A DNA stretch of 64,000 bases. Source: Physcomitrium patens (taxonomy: Eukaryota; Streptophyta; Bryopsida; Funariales; Funariaceae). The notes beneath the pieces were generated by a model. The model made no database searches. It was not told the DNA's origin and saw only the letters and a program-made list of their open reading frames with translations. The stretch is taken from NCBI RefSeq assembly GCF_000002425.4, contig NC_037264.1, forward strand, positions 9,593,004 through 9,657,003, in the 5' to 3' direction. How positions within the stretch are numbered: the stretch's first letter is position 1; every line of letters begins with the position of its first letter. This document shows positions 60,129 through 64,000 of this stretch, one piece after another. The position numbers and the translations under genes were made by a program.

Positions 60129-61619
60129 TTAGAGAAGTCTCGCTTTCTTCATGATTCTGCAGAATTCTGACTCGCTGATTTCTCCATCACCTGTACACAC
60201 AAGTGCACATTTGTATGGACCTCAAGCTGTGCCAGAATGAAAAATGAGATGGGTCATCCTTGTGGAGAAGTGGTTCAGTTTCGCCTATAAATGTGTGAGA
60301 CCTTACCATCGCAATCGGCTTCATCAATCATCTCCTGAAGCTCTTCGTCCGTCATGTTCTCGCCCAGCTCCTTGGCAACATGCTTCAAGTTTTTGAATGA
60401 GATCTTACCCTGAAGGACAGCATCGTGTTTAAAACCGCAGTCATTTGTTTCCCGCGTCAGTAATAAACTACAGTTGAGATTTGGTGTCCACATGTATACC
60501 CACACTGATAATAACCGGTTCCCAATGTATGATTCGTGATTGAATATTCGAAAATCTCTTCTCGAACGATTTTACGTTTACGAGACATCTTCCAGGGTGA
60601 TCTAAAACCGTCGAATGATCTGTTGATTCTACTCAGATTGTTCAAATTCAACGTGGGGCTCACAGGTGGCAACTCTGATTCGAGTAAATGGACAGCTGAA
60701 CTAAATTTCAGATCTACCAAGGAAGTGCTTCAGTCATTCAAGATACTCACTGTTCCATCAACGTCGAAGAGTCGAAAAGCTTTCACAATTTCCTCTTTAG
60801 GATCCCGCTCCCCCAATTTTTCCGTCATCATTTGCAAAAATTCCTCAAAATTAATTGTGTCACTTTCATTTCTTTCAATGTCAGTTATCATCGTCTTGAT
60901 TTCCTGCAAAATACATTGTCGCGCAACAACGCAGATGAGCCAGATGCTTGCTTAACTTCATTCGGTTCTTCCAAGTCTCTGCCCTGATTTCTGGAAGTCG
61001 CTCAAGTAAAGTACGAATACGAGCAGCAGTAGCGCAGAGTCTACATCAACAGATGTGTTATTCAAGTTGAGCAGATTAATGATCTTCGAAAGTAGAAAAC
61101 TAATTCAAAGCATTCAAAGCAGAAACAGACCTCTTTCTTCGGATCAAATCCAAGAGCTCTGTCACATGCAATGAGCTAATTAGTATCTCGTGTTGAGCAA
61201 CACTCAACGACTCCTTTTTCTCATAAAATTCCTGTGTTACGGAACTCTTTCCGTGGTTTTCCATACATATAATAACGCACCAAGATCAATATGAACATTG
61301 GTGTATTCATGTGCAGTTAATCACCTCATGGCCACCTTCAGATCCTTTGCATCAATTGTTCCTGAAAAACAAAAAAAAAATCGTGTCAGTTGACACAAAA
61401 GCTCGACATATTCCTCCACTATCTTCATCACCATTAGATAGACTGTTTCATGAAATCTTCATCAACTGGAATAATTTCATGAAGCTTACCAGAGCCTGCT
61501 GTGTCGAAGAGGTCAAAGGCTTCTCGAATTTCTTGTTTCAGATCTTCAGTAATATCCTGGGACCAACTTTTGTTCTTATCCCTCCTAGCTGTTCCCAGGC
61601 CTTTGCGGAAACTCTGCAT
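60129..61619 (-). CDS. Divergent centrin (EF-hand calcium-binding protein)
   Basis: Predicted minus-strand exons, 5' to 3', are 61619-61490, 61361-61325, 61158-61131, 60903-60751, 60409-60307 and 60190-60129, giving 170 residues, the usual centrin length. Centrins bind calcium at basal bodies, centrosome-like bodies, mRNA-export complexes and DNA repair complexes. Diagnostic blocks are [38 protein letters not shown] and [18 protein letters not shown]. Four EF-hands are present. Loop 1 (39-50) has Ala at position 3 and Asp at 12. Loop 2 (75-86) starts with Glu and has Asp for the invariant Gly, so it is probably inactive. Loop 3 (112-123) ends in Asn as in other centrins. Loop 4 (148-159) is intact. 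The C-terminus ends KKARLL instead of the usual KKTS-type tail. The ATG at 61619 is one option; an acceptor right after it (ATGCAG) would instead join this exon to the ORF upstream. Confidence 0.88.
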
Positions 61620-62193
61620 TACGCAGGCAACTCCCGGATAACACAGCACATTACTCATCTCAAACAAGAGGTCAATGGGGTCCCAGGAGGTGTAGGCATC
61701 ATTTTAAAAGGGAAAACCATAATAATGCTCTCATGCCGTAAAAGCATTTGGCTGAAAAGCACATTGTCCAAAGTTGACATGCACGTGCTTTTGAAGTAGA
61801 CTTAAAACTCACAATAAATTCAATGATTCTCAGTATTCATCCTGCGAATCGTTCCAGCAGACAAAAACGTCATTCCACTCAATGGTAGCAAGGACCGCAT
61901 TAATACAAACGATATAGAATTTTCTTCCTGAATATACTTCGAACCAAACGCCATCGGCCTCTCGATGACAAAAACGAAGTCTGTGTTGAAACCCCCGACA
62001 AATCAGTAAGTCTGTCGTGGCATCAGAGCACTGAAGATTCCCATAACGTCGAATGCATATGCTGTGCTCACAAGACGACTTGTTTTAGCGATGAAAATTG
62101 TTTCCGGACTAGAACGGACATCATTGCCAACCAAAGGCAGACAATGCTAAGGCAATACAAGTACTGCGAAGAGATCTCGCGAGATATACTTAC
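61620..62193 (-). other. Promoter of the centrin, or intron joining it to the upstream ORF
   Basis: On the minus strand the segment starts with a strong donor (GTAAGTATATC at 62193) and ends GTAATGCAG at 61614. It contains CACGTG (about 61780-61785) and no clear TATA box. It could be a 580-bp intron or a separate promoter. No coding exon is evident inside. Confidence 0.4.
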
Positions 62194-63303
62194 AGTATCA
62201 AAGGTGATTGGTCTTAACTTTCGCCTATCTTTACCTGAGGATGTAGAACATGGTTCATCAAACCTTGAACTCATGCCATTGAACCTCATCGTAAGTGGAT
62301 CCTTACATCTGCCAGAACTCCTACCATAACTTGCCGGGAATAGGCCATTCAGCTTCTCGGAGCTTTTGCGAGAGCTCTCTGAAGAAAGGTCACTGGCACT
62401 ATGATGATCCACACGGCCATCTCCTACGCAAGAAGCATGATCCTTTCTACAACTACATGCAGCATGCTCAAAAGGAACCGCAGTATTGCACCCTCTACTT
62501 ATATGAGTACTTCCGTCTTTGTCACAAACGCACACAACTTTAACGCAGCACTGGGGTGTGAGGCCATTTCCAACAGCACCAGAAATGGACCGGGCTTGTT
62601 GCTTACCAAGTGGCATGCATCGATGCAATTCGGTATTTCGAAAATCAGGTATATCAGCTGAGAGTGTTAACGAGAACACTGGCAAGTTTTCATTCGTACC
62701 ACTGGCTGCGACATCAAGAGGCCCATCCTCACACAAGTCGCTGTTACCCACGGATGATAGGCAGGTGCAATTACATGGGTGAGATGAATCATCAACAGAG
62801 AAGGGTGCGTTCACTGCACCAACAGATGCATTGCCATCCTTGCTGAATGTGGAAGGTATTTTAGCCAAGGATGTCTCGGCATCTGAGTACAAATTGCACC
62901 AACACTGTCCAGAGAGCCTTTGCGGAGGCACACCCCCATCAGAGTTGCCGAATCCACCGGTTTTGGTTTCACTATTTACACTAGTGAGGTTGAGTGCAAG
63001 CATCTCGTCGCCACCAATTGGATGCACGTCCTGCTGAAGAGACGCTCGAAAAGTAGAATTTGGTAAACCAAAGTTACTCACACCATCTTCCACGGTGTTA
63101 GCGCCACCACCATTGGGAGTTCGAGGGTGGGAAGGCACCTCCTCATCTGAGTTTTTATTGCCGGAACAATACACTTCCACACGGGGGCACGTATTACTCC
63201 CACCATGTAACAGCAATCGCTCATGTTGAACCTCACGACCACAATTTTGAACCTCCTCATTGGATTTCAAAGGACCGTTGCCATTACCACCATTCGAGGA
63301 CAT
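62194..63303 (-). CDS. Unrecognised Ser/Asn/Gly/Cys-rich protein, first large exon
   Basis: This open exon of 370 codons runs from an ATG at 63303 (context GATATGTCC) to a consensus donor, ACT|GTAAGTAT, at 62194. I do not recognise a family. The first half is low-complexity and hydrophilic (Asn/Gly/Ser). From about residue 125 to 310 there are many cysteines in short patterns (CWCN, CNCTC, CCVKVVCVC, CSCRKDHASC) without a classical zinc-finger spacing I can name. A Ser-rich stretch (SDLSSESSRKSSEKL) and a basic KDRRKLRP block precede the donor. No transmembrane segment is seen before the donor. The exon is far longer than chance in this composition. It continues in some downstream exon; the centrin exon at 61613 is in matching phase. 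The ORF frame remains open some 100 bp upstream of the ATG without another ATG. Confidence 0.5.
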
Positions 63304-64000
63304 ATCCCGGCCAATGGGCCTCCTAGGGTTGAAATTGTTACGGGGAGCAAGGGGGTACGCTCTCAGAACATAAGCCCCAAGCACCAATGTGAGTAGATGC
63401 GACTACCGCAGCATTCACATCACAACAATTCCTGCGACGCAACCATGGAGCAGTGAAACTGTGTCAAGGATTTTCGTCGCAGCGGTCACCGACTGCAATA
63501 TCAACCACCTCCAGCAATCTATAACGTAATGCTACACATCGGCAATCCGAAAGGGTACCAGGACCAAACTCATGCGGCTGCTCTAATTCCACTAACTACA
63601 GAGAAATTTTGCTTTGCATACACAATATGATATCAAACCCATCAGCGACTCAAGTCATCACGAAACCCCAAACGAAAAAAAAAAAAAAAAACAACCTACT
63701 CCCACTCTCACAAGCTTTTGCAACGTCAACCAGAATCCAAACCCCCGCTTCCCACTCATCCCTGCTTTTCCTATCACTCATTCCGTCTGCAACCCGTAAA
63801 TGCCATACAAAACATGCATGCAATCTGACTTTGCAGCTCCCTAACACAAGCGCAGAGTCTCTCGGCTTCCCGAGCACATCGAATTGAAGAAACCCAAAAA
63901 GATTTGTGGTTCACGAGCACTGCAGCGATCGTTTGAAGCAATCGAAAAAGGAAGAGTATAGAATCCTGTCGGTGCCACATTGGAACCGAGGGAGTCGGTG
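63304..64000 (-). other. 5' flank of the Cys-rich ORF, cut by the window edge
   Basis: Gene-like composition. It contains an A-run on the plus strand at about 63676-63692 and short unmatched ORFs (63774-63980 minus). It is probably 5' UTR, an upstream exon or promoter. Confidence 0.35.

Noticed and set aside
62144-63037. Overlapping plus-strand ORFs (62144-62329, 62295-62543, 62401-62661, 62519-62782, 62610-62846, 62831-63037)
   Set aside because: All are short frames antisense to the large minus-strand Cys-rich exon, in changing frames and without consistent splice sites.

Overview
The window is nuclear DNA from a land plant, most likely a bryophyte and probably a moss. I infer this from four things: spliceosomal genes with short GT-AG introns, a class III HD-Zip gene with the miR166 site, an MRL1-type organellar PPR gene, and a centrin (lost from few flagellate-sperm plants), all set in very AT-rich, decayed retrotransposon sequence. 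The exact lineage is an inference. Every gene model was spliced by eye on both strands; all exon phases close without a frameshift, but no database search was run.

Layout. 173-3256 (+): mitochondrial-type cardiolipin synthase, 8 exons. 3257-9301: 3' flank, AT-rich relics with an LTR fragment near 7.1-7.4 kb, and a richer unassigned island at 7.8-8.6 kb. 9302-15464 (-): MRL1-like pentatricopeptide repeat protein, 16 exons, with a GC-rich 5' flank carrying a C16 tract. 16.25-23.4 kb: AT-rich DNA with a decayed Ty3/gypsy-like LTR element on the + strand (about 18734-23090). 24590-28608 (+): TrpD-like glycosyltransferase family 3 protein, 10 exons. 28.6-30.7 kb: ordinary flank plus a GC-rich unassigned island. 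30.7-33.5 kb: AT-rich DNA. 33.5-41.2 kb: unique, microsatellite- and purine-rich DNA that looks like the regulatory and leader region of the next gene. 41237-46295 (+): class III HD-Zip transcription factor, 17 coding exons, with the miR166 site split by an intron. 47.9-54.4 kb: a second decayed Ty3/gypsy-like element, on the - strand and related to the first. 54.4-59.8 kb: AT-rich relics, including a 45-bp minisatellite and a possible pogo-like transposase relic. 60129-61619 (-): a divergent centrin, 6 exons. 62194-63303 (-): a long unrecognised Ser/Asn/Gly/Cys-rich open exon that ends at a strong splice donor and is in phase with the centrin, so the two may be one gene.

The genes do not form a pathway. 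They are independent nuclear genes for mitochondrial membrane lipid synthesis, plastid rbcL mRNA maturation, a TrpD-like protein, development, and the calcium-binding cytoskeleton. The most interesting points are the possible N-terminally extended centrin with damaged EF-hands, the overlapping upstream ORFs and GA-rich leader of the HD-Zip III gene, and the transition-driven decay of the retroelements, in which two copies preserve complementary parts of one zinc knuckle. I see no tRNA, rRNA, CRISPR array or defence system.
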